NCBI GenBank assembly: GCA_022241785.1
Contig: JAKOMP010000002.1
Span: forward strand, 110,681-174,680
Direction: 5' to 3'
DNA length: 64,000 nucleotides
Source of the DNA: Cyanocohniella sp. LLY
GTDB lineage: Bacteria > Cyanobacteriota > Cyanobacteriia > Cyanobacteriales > Nostocaceae
In this document: piece by piece, positions 36,832 through 45,820 of the stretch
How positions within the stretch are numbered: the stretch's first letter is position 1
How the letters are laid out: every line of letters starts with the position of its first letter
Translations under genes and position numbers: made by a program
Notes under the pieces: model-generated
Told to the model about the DNA's origin: nothing
Databases searched by the model: none
What the model saw: the letters and a program-made list of their open reading frames with translations, nothing else

Positions 36832-39012
36832 TTAATTATCATTCAAGGTAATGTAAAAAATTGTTCCCACTCCCGGCTGAGATTCAGCCCAGATTTGACC
36901 ATTATGTCTCTCGACAATTTTTTTACAGATGGCTAAACCAATACCTGTTCCGGAAAATTCCCTTCGAGTATGCAGCCGTCGAAACACCTCAAAAATACGC
37001 TCAAGATACTGGGGTTTGATACCAATGCCATTATCTTTGACTGAGAATAGCCAGGTTAAGGACTGAAAAAATTCTTCTCCATCTCCCTGATCTTTTTTAA
37101 CTGCGCCAATGTGAATTTGTGGTGGTTCTTGTTTGCGAAACTTAATAGCGTTGCCAATGAGATTTTGAAATAACTGCACTAGTTGGGTTTTATCTGCGAG
37201 GATCTCAGGTAAAGGATCGTGAGTAATGATGGCATTGCTTTGGGCGATCGCTACGTGTAAATTACTAAGAGCTATATTGAGTACAGCATTGCAGTCAACA
37301 TGGGAAAATTCTTGCCCACGAGTTGCCACACGCGAATAAGCCAACAAGTCTTGAATTAATTGCTGCATCCGCTTTGCTCCATCAACAATGTAAGCAAAGT
37401 ATTCTTGAGCAGATTCATCAAAAAGTTCTTGATATTCTTGCCCTAACAGTTGGCTATAGCCTGTCACGGCTCTTAATGGTTCTTGCAAATCGTGGGAAGC
37501 TACATAAGCAAACTGTTCTAATTCTTGGTTAGAGCGTTTTAACTCCTGATTCAGCTTTTGTAATTCTGCTGTTCGTTCCTCAACTTTCATTTCTAATTCT
37601 GCCTTAGCCTGTTTTAGTGCTTCCTCCGCTAGTTTGCGGTTAGTGATATCAGTGTTAGCACCAACCCATTCTTGAACTTCACCATGAGCATCTAAAACGG
37701 GAACTGCACGGGCGGCAAAAAATCGATAACTACCATCAGCTACTCGCACACGATGTTCAATCTGATAAAGACTTTTGGTTTCCAGGTCCCGATTCCACAA
37801 TAACTGTGTTAACTCTCTGTCTTCGGGATGAATTGCATTCAGTTGCCCCCATCCTTGGACGTCTAACTCAGTTTGCCCAGTTAAATCTCTCCAAGATGGA
37901 ATATCTTCTACCACAGTACCGTGAGCATCAGTAATCCAAATAGCTTGAGAAGTGGCAATTACTAGTGAGCGATAGGGTCTTTCATTCTTTTCTAGAGCAA
38001 TTTCTGCTAATTTTCGGCGAGTGATATCTTGAAAGAAAATTGATAGCCCCTCTGGGGATGGATAGATGCGATTTTCAAACCAGCGATTCCACGGTAGATA
38101 ATATCCCTCCATCTGAATTACTCGTTGTTCTGCCACAGCCTGGTAATATTTGTGATAAAACGTTTGTCCCACGCCTTCGGGGAATTCTTCCCAGATGTTT
38201 TTGCCAATCAAATCAGTAGGATTGCGGTTGAAAAGTTGTCCGGCTTTCTGATTGATGTAGGTATAACACCAATTGTTATCAAGAGCAACAAAGGCATCTG
38301 TTACAGTTTCTAAAATATTTGCCAGTTGCGCTTTTGCAGCTTGCTGTTCTAAAGAAATGGCTTCTTTGGATAATGTTTGATTAATCCGAATTTGCTGCCG
38401 GAGGAGTGTATAAACAACTATTAGCAGAATAATACTCAAACCGTGACCTAAACTGATCACAATGATAATTTGTTGAAGCAGAGCGTCTGTAAGTTCTGTC
38501 CGGTTTTTTAATAAAATTTTCTCCTCATTCTTCATGGACTGGGTGATTGTCTGAATTTGTTGATTAGCCTCTATCGCTGGTTGAATAAAAGCTATTTTAT
38601 TAGCTGCATTTAAATTATTTTGCTCAAATAAATCTATTGATTGGTCAAGCAAAACCAGTTGCTGGTCAATTACAGGTTGAAGTTGTTTCAGTCGGCTTTG
38701 TTGCTCAAGATTATCACTAGTTAATTGCCACACAGCTTGCAGTAATTGAGATACTTTTTGTTTCTCGTCTTGATAATTATTTTTGTACCCTACATTGCCA
38801 GTCAGAATGTAACTATTGCTTCCACTTTTGGCATCACTAAGACTAGCCCTGATTTCATCTAAGGTGTCGATAACTTCATAAGTATGAATTACCCATTCTT
38901 TTTCCTTATTCAATCTTTGGATACTAAAATAGGAAATTAAACTCACACCACACAGTAGTAATAGTGCCAAAATAAAACCACTCGCCACAACTTTTCCTGA
39001 CTGTTTATGCAT
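36832..39012 (-). CDS. CHASE3-PAS-PAS histidine kinase
   Basis: A 726-residue membrane kinase. TM1 is at about 12-32. The CHASE3-like extracellular helical domain spans 33-185 (RASLSDAKSGSNSYILTGN). TM2 is near 186-206. Two PAS/PAC modules follow (about 228-340 and 342-462; AVAEQRVIQMEGYYLPWNRW, EWVGANTDIT), then a coiled coil (465-505), HisKA (YVASHDLQEPLRAVTGYSQ) and an ATPase domain with LIGNAIKFRKQ and GTGIGLAICKK. The stimulus is unknown. First gene of the three-gene signalling cluster. Confidence 0.92.
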   Translation of the reverse strand: MHKQSGKVVASGFILALLLLCGVSLISYFSIQRLNKEKEWVIHTYEVIDTLDEIRASLSDAKSGSNSYILTGNVGYKNNYQDEKQKVSQLLQAVWQLTSDNLEQQSRLKQLQPVIDQQLVLLDQSIDLFEQNNLNAANKIAFIQPAIEANQQIQTITQSMKNEEKILLKNRTELTDALLQQIIIVISLGHGLSIILLIVVYTLLRQQIRINQTLSKEAISLEQQAAKAQLANILETVTDAFVALDNNWCYTYINQKAGQLFNRNPTDLIGKNIWEEFPEGVGQTFYHKYYQAVAEQRVIQMEGYYLPWNRWFENRIYPSPEGLSIFFQDITRRKLAEIALEKNERPYRSLVIATSQAIWITDAHGTVVEDIPSWRDLTGQTELDVQGWGQLNAIHPEDRELTQLLWNRDLETKSLYQIEHRVRVADGSYRFFAARAVPVLDAHGEVQEWVGANTDITNRKLAEEALKQAKAELEMKVEERTAELQKLNQELKRSNQELEQFAYVASHDLQEPLRAVTGYSQLLGQEYQELFDESAQEYFAYIVDGAKRMQQLIQDLLAYSRVATRGQEFSHVDCNAVLNIALSNLHVAIAQSNAIITHDPLPEILADKTQLVQLFQNLIGNAIKFRKQEPPQIHIGAVKKDQGDGEEFFQSLTWLFSVKDNGIGIKPQYLERIFEVFRRLHTRREFSGTGIGLAICKKIVERHNGQIWAESQPGVGTIFYITLNDN

Positions 39013-39394
39013 CTCATTCGGTTGAGTACTAATCGCAGGTGACTATTGACATACCTCTGTAGCTTGGGGAACAAGCAAGAGATAAGTCTGAATTAAATGA
39101 TACAACTGGTTGGTAACCTGCTGCTTGATATACTACATATCTTCAAAAACAGCCAACGCTTTTGTAAACTATTTTTGAAAAATGAGAAGCTCAATATCTC
39201 CGGTATCTCCGAGATACAGGTCTGATAACTTCATTTATAGCTAACTTTTCACGGTATCTGGAAAACCTCTCTCTAAATCTCTCTCCTGCGAGGAGAGAGA
39301 CTTTGACTTCTCCCCATTCCCTCGTAGGGAAGGGGGGTGGGGGGTTAGGTTTTGCGTTACCTTTTCCACATGACGTGAAAAGTCAGCCATTTAT
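39013..39394. other. Intergenic region with GC-rich palindrome
   Basis: Upstream region of the CHASE3 kinase gene. Between 39263 and 39356 it contains the palindromic AAAACCTCTCTC...GGGGGTTAGGTTTT type repeat (CTCTCTCCtgcGAGGAGAGAG core at about 39281-39300). No gene was recognised. Confidence 0.6.
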
Positions 39395-39565
39395 AGGACT
39401 TACTCAACTGGCATATTATTTTAAGTTTGTAGTGAGGACTTTAGTCCTCTCTGCGAGACGCTGCGCTTACCGTGCAGCTATGCCCGCAGGGCTTTACAAG
39501 ATAAGGGCTAAAGCCCTTACTACGAGCAAAAAATTTTTATTTTTTGTGACACTTGCGTAATTCCT
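39395..39565. mobile_element. MITE-like element, copy A
   Basis: 171 bases bounded by AGGACTTACTCAACTG and CACTTGCGTAATTCCT, which are imperfect inverted termini. Inside are palindromes GTAGTGAGGACTTTAGTCCTC and AAGGGCTAAAGCCCTTACTAC. The same termini and interior appear in opposite orientation at 50983-51127. There is no coding capacity. No clear target duplication. Confidence 0.75.
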
Positions 39566-39594
39566 GATTTATAGTATCCATACCTACGTAACAA

Positions 39595-40059
39595 CTACCA
39601 TTGGGAAAATGGGTGTGTTACCAAATTGCTGTTAAAATACCGATAGTCATGGGAAACTTCTTGCCCAATCCACGTAGGTATGTCAAACACTTGGTTGGCA
39701 TCACTGAGTTCGACTTCTGCTAAAATCAAACCTTTATTGATACCGTCAAACTCGTCTATTTCCCAAATCAAACCGCCCCACTCTATTTTGTATCTAATTT
39801 TTTCGATAAAAGGACGACGGCATAATGTATCAAGCATTATTTGAGCATCTACCACAGGAATTGGGTACTCAAATTCTAATCGAGTCACATTGACAACAGG
39901 CCCTTTAATTGTTAAGTAAGCTTGTTCCCCGATGATCCGTACACGTACAGTAACTTTGTCTTGAGTAGCAATGTATCCTTGACGATATATACTTCCCTTA
40001 GCTAATTCTCGCCAACCATCTCCCATAACTAAAAACTTACGTTCTATTTCTTTTGCCAT
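39595..40059 (-). CDS. CYTH domain protein
   Basis: A 154-residue soluble protein of the CYTH (triphosphate tunnel) superfamily. The signature EIERKFLV sits at residues 4-11. Alternating acidic/basic strands TVRVRIIGEQAYLTIKG, LEFEYPI, IRYKIEWGG, WEIDEFDG and LAEVEL supply the tunnel. Bacterial members with this short length are usually inorganic triphosphatases, so hydrolysis of tripolyphosphate is the best guess. It is a single gene. Confidence 0.9.
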   Translation of the reverse strand: MAKEIERKFLVMGDGWRELAKGSIYRQGYIATQDKVTVRVRIIGEQAYLTIKGPVVNVTRLEFEYPIPVVDAQIMLDTLCRRPFIEKIRYKIEWGGLIWEIDEFDGINKGLILAEVELSDANQVFDIPTWIGQEVSHDYRYFNSNLVTHPFSQW

Positions 40060-40446
40060 TTTGTTAAATTATTATTTAATAGGGTTTAGAGGTTAGGGGC
40101 TAGAGGAAATTACCTCATCTAGATAAACAATTCTGTATATTCAGGGAAATATCTTAATCTTTTTAGCAACTAAATATTGATTTTAAGATACTTTAGATAC
40201 TGTTAAAAATCTAAAATTGGTAAAATTTTATAATAAGTCTAGCTCTGCTGTCTACATAAAAATATTACCAGTTATCAACTAGCAAATAACTGGAGATAGA
40301 ATTAATTATGATTTAGTGCGATCGCTATTAATGATTCTGGCTGCTCATCAGATTGCCAGAACAGAGTATTGGCGATCGCACTGCTTAATTTCCCTCATGA
40401 ATATTGACAATGAGAGAATATTTAACTTAATCAAGTGAAAACCAAC
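40060..40446. other. Intergenic region, nothing recognised
   Basis: AT-rich, with two HIP1 GCGATCGC sites (near 40319 and 40372). No open frame with a ribosome site was found. It lies downstream of the 55-residue ORF and upstream of the CYTH gene. Confidence 0.5.
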
Positions 40447-40614
40447 TTAATAACCGCATCCAATACGTCCAGATCCACGGTCAAAGTTAAGTTCACTATC
40501 ATCCACATAGTTAGTGATAGGTAAGCGTTGAGCAGTAGCGGTTTTCTGAGCCATAGCCAGAGATGACACAGATTCCTGCCAACCTACAAACAATTCTGAG
40601 GTGAAGCGGTTCAT
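40447..40614 (-). CDS. 55-residue ORF with an RGSGR pentapeptide
   Basis: ATG at 40614 (reverse strand) to TAA at 40447. The product has a hydrophobic/aromatic N-terminus (MNRFTSELFVGWQES), a Thr/Ala/Gln middle, an acidic patch (NYVDDSELNFD) and the ending DRGSGRIGCGY; RGSGR is at residues 46-50. RGSGR is the pentapeptide of PatS and HetN, which inhibits HetR and sets heterocyst spacing, and PatX carries a similar one. Here the motif is followed by five more residues and preceded by Asp instead of Glu. The ribosome site (AAAG) is weak. The regulatory role is inference. It could instead be a small conserved protein in which RGSGR is coincidental. Confidence 0.55.
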   Translation of the reverse strand: MNRFTSELFVGWQESVSSLAMAQKTATAQRLPITNYVDDSELNFDRGSGRIGCGY

Positions 40615-40797
40615 AATCTTTAGTTTGGTAAGTTGATGGTAATTTCTACAAGCGCAGGAAGTTTACGAAGAGAAGATTCCACGAAGCTTTGAATATATTC
40701 TAGCAAAAATATTAGTTGTGAAACAGTCCACTATATATGCCATATGATAGTTACCTGACGCAGCACAATCAGAAAAAATTTTCCAGTCAATCTTAAT

Positions 40798-40825
40798 TAA
40801 AAAAGCTCCTTTTGCAGGGAGCTAT
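40798..40825 (-). terminator. Terminator of the TPR gene
   Basis: Reading the minus strand, AGCTCC and GGAGCT (plus 40818-40823 and 40804-40809) form a stem followed by T residues (plus-strand A at 40798-40803). It lies 40 bases after the TPR gene stop, so the RGSGR ORF is probably transcribed independently. Confidence 0.75.
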
Positions 40826-40866
40826 ACCAGCAAATATAAAAACATATCTTCCCTAACCCACGCTAC

Positions 40867-42498
40867 CTAGAGAAATAATTTACTAAGTGTCAACTGAGTA
40901 TCTGCATGTTTCCATGCTGCGGCTAATTCAGTTTGTACAAGTTTCCCAGCGTTATTTTTACCCTGTGCTTGCAAACTGGTCTGTAAACCAAACAAAGAAC
41001 GTCCGTTGTGGGGGTACTGCTTCAAATCATCTCGAAAAACTTGTTCGGCTGCGGCATAATCACCCTTAGCTAATAGCGCACCTCCTAACGCTTCCCGTGT
41101 GGGAAAGTACCAGTCTGGTGGTTCCACATAATCAAGAGCATCTTCGGCTACCACTGCTTGTTGGAGTAATTTAATTGCCGATTCATAGTCATGCTGAGAC
41201 TTGGCAATTTTAGCATCGAGTAATTTGGCAGCGATGTTGAGAATGCGACTAGCGGGAGTAAAACCAATGGTAGCCTCGGCGGGAATTTGCTGAGTAGCAG
41301 TTAGCAAAGCTTGACTTTCATTGGTGGCATCTTCTAAGTTACCCTTAGCGGCATGAGCCATACCACGAGCAAAATGCCACAGTGCATTAGTAGTAGGTAA
41401 TTTGGCATCGGGAGTTGGTGTCTGCAAAACGGCATCCCAGTCACCAAATCGCAATTGAATCAACATTTTATTGCCTAAGAAGCCCTCAAGCATGGGTAAA
41501 TATGGGTCAATGGCCGCTGCATTGGTGACTAATTTCTCCGCAGCTTGCAAAGCATCCTGATATCTTCCTGCCATACTGCTGGCTACCATGAGAAAATGCA
41601 CGTTGTGGTTGTAATACATCTGAGGATAAATACCCTCTACTAGATGATTACGCAAATAGATATCATCTTGAGCGATCGCTTGCTGATTTGAACGCATGGC
41701 TTTTTCATAATCTCCCACCCGAAAATAAATATGTGCAGGCATATGTACCAAGTGTCCAGCAGCGGGAACTAAAGTTTCTAGTCGTTTAGCACTCTGGAGT
41801 CCAAGTTCTGGGTGTAGTGATGCTTCTACTGCATGAATGTAGTAATGATTAGCTCCTGGATGCTGAGGATCACGTTGCATGACTGATTCTAAAACAGCCA
41901 CAATTTCTTCTGTATCTCCCTGGGGTTGGCCATCTTTAGACCACATTTGCCAAGGATGCAAATCCATGAGACTTTCTGCGTATAGTGTCGCCGCATCTAA
42001 ATCATCAGGATAGCATTTGACTAAGTGACCCATTGCTTGGGCATAGTCCACCGCCAATTGATACAAATCTGCATCGGGTTTATTAGAGTAACGCTTGGCT
42101 AGGGCAGCAATATAAGCTTGTTCTGGGGCTGATGCTTGGGGAGCCAGTGCCAAAGCCTTTTGTATGGCTTCATAGGCAACTTGTTCTCGTTCGGGGTCGA
42201 TATCTAAGTTAATGTTTGCACCGACACCCAAGGCCATACCCCAATATGCCATTGCCATTGTTGGATCTAGTTTGGCAGCGTGTTGAAAAGAACGCACCGC
42301 TTCGTCATGATTAAAGGCGTAAATTAAATTTAGCCCCTGGTCGAAAAACGTTTGTGCTGCTGGGCTAGTGGTAGTCACAGCATGGTGGTGTGTTCCCAGT
42401 CCAGATATCACATCATCGGGCTGTTTGGTTTGAGCCAGTGCTGTGCTGGGAATTACTAAGGATAGTATCAGTACCCAAATTATTAATAAGTACTTCAT
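40867..42498 (-). CDS. Exported TPR-repeat protein
   Basis: A 543-residue protein from ATG at 42498, which has GGAG at the correct distance. An in-frame ATG at 42594 would add 32 residues before the signal peptide and is rejected. The signal peptide is MKYLLIIWVLILSLVIPSTALA, so it is periplasmic or secreted. Helical TPR-like units cover the rest (TFFDQGLNLIYAFNHDEAVR, AMAYWGMALGVGANINLD, HYYIHAVEASLHPELGLQSA, HMPAHIYFRVGDYEKAM). Related bacterial proteins are annotated only as tetratricopeptide proteins. No enzyme motif was recognised. The terminator at 40798 ends it. Confidence 0.85.
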   Translation of the reverse strand: MKYLLIIWVLILSLVIPSTALAQTKQPDDVISGLGTHHHAVTTTSPAAQTFFDQGLNLIYAFNHDEAVRSFQHAAKLDPTMAMAYWGMALGVGANINLDIDPEREQVAYEAIQKALALAPQASAPEQAYIAALAKRYSNKPDADLYQLAVDYAQAMGHLVKCYPDDLDAATLYAESLMDLHPWQMWSKDGQPQGDTEEIVAVLESVMQRDPQHPGANHYYIHAVEASLHPELGLQSAKRLETLVPAAGHLVHMPAHIYFRVGDYEKAMRSNQQAIAQDDIYLRNHLVEGIYPQMYYNHNVHFLMVASSMAGRYQDALQAAEKLVTNAAAIDPYLPMLEGFLGNKMLIQLRFGDWDAVLQTPTPDAKLPTTNALWHFARGMAHAAKGNLEDATNESQALLTATQQIPAEATIGFTPASRILNIAAKLLDAKIAKSQHDYESAIKLLQQAVVAEDALDYVEPPDWYFPTREALGGALLAKGDYAAAEQVFRDDLKQYPHNGRSLFGLQTSLQAQGKNNAGKLVQTELAAAWKHADTQLTLSKLFL

Positions 42499-42596
42499 AC
42501 TCAATACTCCGTTTCCAACTTTTTGATCTTGTTTAAGTAAGTCGGCGAGAAAAAATCCAACTATGTTAAGCAATGTAAAATAATTAAAATTCATTT

Positions 42597-42699
42597 CGTA
42601 GTAAGGGCTACCCTACGGGTTCTGCGAAGCAGTACAGCCCTTATTTGAGGACTAAAGTCCTCACTACAAACCTTTAATTATTTACTTCGTCCTACTTAT
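42597..42699. mobile_element. MITE-like element, copy B
   Basis: Contains GTAGTAAGGGCTACC, AGGGCT/AGCCCT and GAGGACTAAAGTCCTCACTACAAACC and ends with TTACTTCGTCCTACTTA. Apart from orientation it matches copy D at 59501. It shares the interior palindromes with copies A and C but has different ends, so it is a second subfamily. Non-coding. Confidence 0.65.
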
Positions 42700-42862
42700 C
42701 TACATAACAGTTACGGAAAAAGAAGATATGCATCTCTCAAAAGGTGGACGTATGTGGTGGTAGTTGTCAGATATCCCAGGTGGAAAGTTACCAAATTGCT
42801 TGAGAAAATTGACACATCGCGTTAAGCTTCCTTAGCGTAACCGCACGCTGTAAACTTAGGCG

Positions 42863-45274
42863 ATGACAAATCAGCCCTCTTCCGTAATTCCCTCTTGCAC
42901 TTGGAGTCGTCCCATTGGTTTAGGTTGGGACAAGCCATACACTGTTCGCTACGCGAGTAATATTGATGACGGCCCCTGGCATGGAATGCCGTTAGGTGGC
43001 TTTGGTGCAGGTTGTATCGGTCGGTCTTCTCGGGGAGACTTTAATCTGTGGCACATTGACGGTGGTGAACATACTTTCCAAAATATTCCGGCTTGCCAAT
43101 TCAGTGTGTTTGAATCCAATCACACAGGTTCCCAAGCTTATGCTTTGTCTACGGAATCACCGACAGATGGAAGTCTAGCAAGTTGGCAGTGGTATCCAGC
43201 ATCCACAGCTACACAACAGACAGGAACTTATCACGCCTTATACCCGCGTAGTTGGTTTGTCTACGAAAACGTTTTACAAGCCCAATTAACCTGTGAGCAG
43301 TTTTCGCCTATCTGGGCCCATAATTATCAAGAAACTAGCTATCCTGTGGCTATGTTTGTCTGGAATGCTCACAACCCCACAGATGCACCAATTACTCTGA
43401 GTATTATGCTCACTTGGCAAAATATGGTGGGCTGGTTTACTAATGCTTTGAAATCACCCCAGGTGCAAATTCGGGATGATGGTAGTCCGGTTTATGAATA
43501 TCAGCCGCGTTTAGGTGAAAGTCAAGATAATTACAATTATTTAGTTGATAATATCCAACACGTTGGTTGCATTTTAGGTCGGGTTGGTAGAGATGAATCA
43601 GTAGCAGAGGGTGACGGCAGTTGGTGTATTGCCACAATTAACCATCCCGGTGTGGAAGTATTTCATCATACTCGCTGGAATCCTGCGGGAACAGGGGAAG
43701 ATATCTGGCCAAGCTTTGCTGCTGATGGTTCTTTACCTAATTATCAAGATGTCAATCCAGCGTCAGAAAATACACAAATTGGGGCGGCGATCGCAGTGCG
43801 TTTTACTCTCCAACCAGGGGAAAGTTTAGCCATTCCCTTCGTGCTGTCTTGGGACTTCCCGGTAACAGAATTTGCTGCCGGAATTAATTACTACCGCAGA
43901 TATACAGACTTTTTTGGTAGGGGTGGTAATCAGGCTTGGGCGATCGCTTCTACTGCCTTAGAACAATACCAAAGTTGGCAACAACAAATCCAAAGTTGGC
44001 AACAGCCGATTCTGGAACGGGAAGATTTACCCAATTGGTTCAAGATGGCACTATTTAATGAACTGTATGACTTAACTAGTGGTGGTACTCTCTGGAGTGC
44101 AGCATCAGAAATTAACCCCATTGGGCAGTTTGCAGTGTTGGAGTGCTTAGATTATCGCTGGTATGAAAGTTTAGATGTGCGGTTGTATGGTTCCTTTGGG
44201 CTGTTAATGCTGTTTCCGGAACTAGAAAAGTCGGTCATGCGGGCATTTGCGAGGGCGATTCCCCACAGTGATGATCATCAGCGGGTGATTGGCTATTACT
44301 ACACCATCGGGGCAGAAACAACAACAGCAGCCCGCAAGATTGCCGGTGCAACACCCCACGATTTGGGCGCACCTAATGAACATGTGTGGGAAAAAACCAA
44401 CTACACCTGCTATCAAGACTGCAACTTATGGAAAGATTTGGGTAGTGATTTTGTATTGCAAGTATACAGAGATTTTTTACTCACTGGTGCGGATGATGTG
44501 CAATTTTTAGCAGACTGCTGGGAGGCGATCGCCCAAACTCTCAGCTATCTAAAAACTTTTGATTTAGATAACGATGGCATTCCCGAAAATTCTGGCGCAC
44601 CAGACCAAACCTTTGATGATTGGCGGTTACAGGGTGTGAGTGCTTATTGTGGGGGGTTGTGGTTGGCGGCTTTGGAGGCGGCGATCGCTATTGGTGAGGT
44701 TTTGTTAACGAACCACAGAGGCACGGAGAACACGGAGGAGTTAGTATCTATTTATCAAGGTTGGCTGGTACAGTCTCGTCCCGTCTATGAAGAGAAACTT
44801 TGGAATGGGCAATATTACCGTTTAGATAGTGGTAGCGGTTCTGATGTGGTGATGGCGGATCAATTGTGTGGCCAATTTTACGCCCGACTTTTGGGTTTAC
44901 CGGATATTGTCTCAGGCGATCGCGCTTTATCTGCTCTAAAAACTGTTTATAATGCTTGCTTCCTCAAATTCTGCAATGGTCAATTTGGTGCTGCTAACGG
45001 TGTTCGTCCCGATGGTTCACCAGAAAACCCCAAAGCTACCCATCCTCTGGAAGTTTGGACAGGAATTAACTTCGGACTAGCCGCATTTCTCGTACAGATG
45101 GGGATGAAGGATGAAGCTTTACAGTTAACGGGCGCTGTGGTGGAGCAAATTTATGACAATGGGCTACAATTTCGCACACCTGAAGCTATTACCGCCTCTG
45201 GAACTTTCCGCGCTAGTACTTATTTGCGGGCGATGGCGATTTGGGCAATTTATCGAGAAATATGTATTGAATAA
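42863..45274 (+). CDS. GH116 family beta-glucosidase/glucosylceramidase-like protein
   Basis: An 803-residue glycoside hydrolase related to GBA2. The N-terminal beta domain begins GMPLGGFGAGCIGRSSRGDF. The catalytic (alpha/alpha)6 domain follows from about residue 360. Glu427 in FAVLECLDYRWYESLD matches the position of the family nucleophile, and the PDQTFDDW segment (residues 580-587) supplies the acid/base aspartate. No signal peptide, so cytoplasmic. Residues 617-626 (NHRGTENTEE) are encoded by a dispersed DNA repeat (44711-44740), so the insertion lies in a tolerant loop. Likely substrates are beta-glucosides or beta-xylosides; lipid or glycolipid use is unproven. Confidence 0.88.
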   Translation: MTNQPSSVIPSCTWSRPIGLGWDKPYTVRYASNIDDGPWHGMPLGGFGAGCIGRSSRGDFNLWHIDGGEHTFQNIPACQFSVFESNHTGSQAYALSTESPTDGSLASWQWYPASTATQQTGTYHALYPRSWFVYENVLQAQLTCEQFSPIWAHNYQETSYPVAMFVWNAHNPTDAPITLSIMLTWQNMVGWFTNALKSPQVQIRDDGSPVYEYQPRLGESQDNYNYLVDNIQHVGCILGRVGRDESVAEGDGSWCIATINHPGVEVFHHTRWNPAGTGEDIWPSFAADGSLPNYQDVNPASENTQIGAAIAVRFTLQPGESLAIPFVLSWDFPVTEFAAGINYYRRYTDFFGRGGNQAWAIASTALEQYQSWQQQIQSWQQPILEREDLPNWFKMALFNELYDLTSGGTLWSAASEINPIGQFAVLECLDYRWYESLDVRLYGSFGLLMLFPELEKSVMRAFARAIPHSDDHQRVIGYYYTIGAETTTAARKIAGATPHDLGAPNEHVWEKTNYTCYQDCNLWKDLGSDFVLQVYRDFLLTGADDVQFLADCWEAIAQTLSYLKTFDLDNDGIPENSGAPDQTFDDWRLQGVSAYCGGLWLAALEAAIAIGEVLLTNHRGTENTEELVSIYQGWLVQSRPVYEEKLWNGQYYRLDSGSGSDVVMADQLCGQFYARLLGLPDIVSGDRALSALKTVYNACFLKFCNGQFGAANGVRPDGSPENPKATHPLEVWTGINFGLAAFLVQMGMKDEALQLTGAVVEQIYDNGLQFRTPEAITASGTFRASTYLRAMAIWAIYREICIE
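44711..44740 (+). repeat. Dispersed repeat inserted inside the GH116 reading frame
   Basis: AACCACAGAGGCACGGAGAA followed by CACGGAGGAG is the 'ACCACAGAGGCACAGAGAACACAGAGG' type repeat common in intergenic DNA of cyanobacteria and other bacteria. Here it is read in frame as NHRGTENTEE without disrupting the gene. Confidence 0.7.
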
Positions 45275-45820
45275 TACATAAACTTAGTTTCTAACTTTAG
45301 GGTGTACACACAAGTCGAAAAACCTCACCCCTGTTTGTTTTTAACTGGTAGTGGACTAACAAGCCTAAAATAGTGCATAAGCATAAATATTGTGGGGTGG
45401 GCTTCTAGCCCGCCCAGAACAGGCATCTTGCCTTTTCCACAAGAGAAATATAATGCATCATTTTCAGCTTGTCACGCCACTACTTGTGAAGCGTCTACCA
45501 TAGAAAAATTTGTAATCAAAGATACATAATAGATGGCACAAATGCTTGAAAGTTGCCGTTCTGATTGATATTGTGCCTAAAACTGAGAAACTTCGAGATT
45601 TTTAATTTTATTTTCCGGGTGTATCAATAACTCCAGGAAAATGTAACTAGGGTTAAAAAAGATTTCAAATACTGACAAATTAAAATTGCATTGTTTAATC
45701 AAAATATTATTCATGCTAGCCATAAATATTACTAATATTAATGAGCTTATGTTTGCCATTAACTAATTTATTGTTCAAATTGATAATTAAACATTTTAGA
45801 AACCAACCAAAAGTTAAACT
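45275..45820. other. Upstream region of hetC
   Basis: 546 bases without a gene. An NtcA-like half-conserved box, GTA-N8-TAA, is at 45643-45656. The consensus is GTA-N8-TAC, and hetC in Anabaena is activated by NtcA, so this could be the site, but one base differs. The downstream 120 bases are very AT-rich and would hold the promoter core. Confidence 0.4.
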
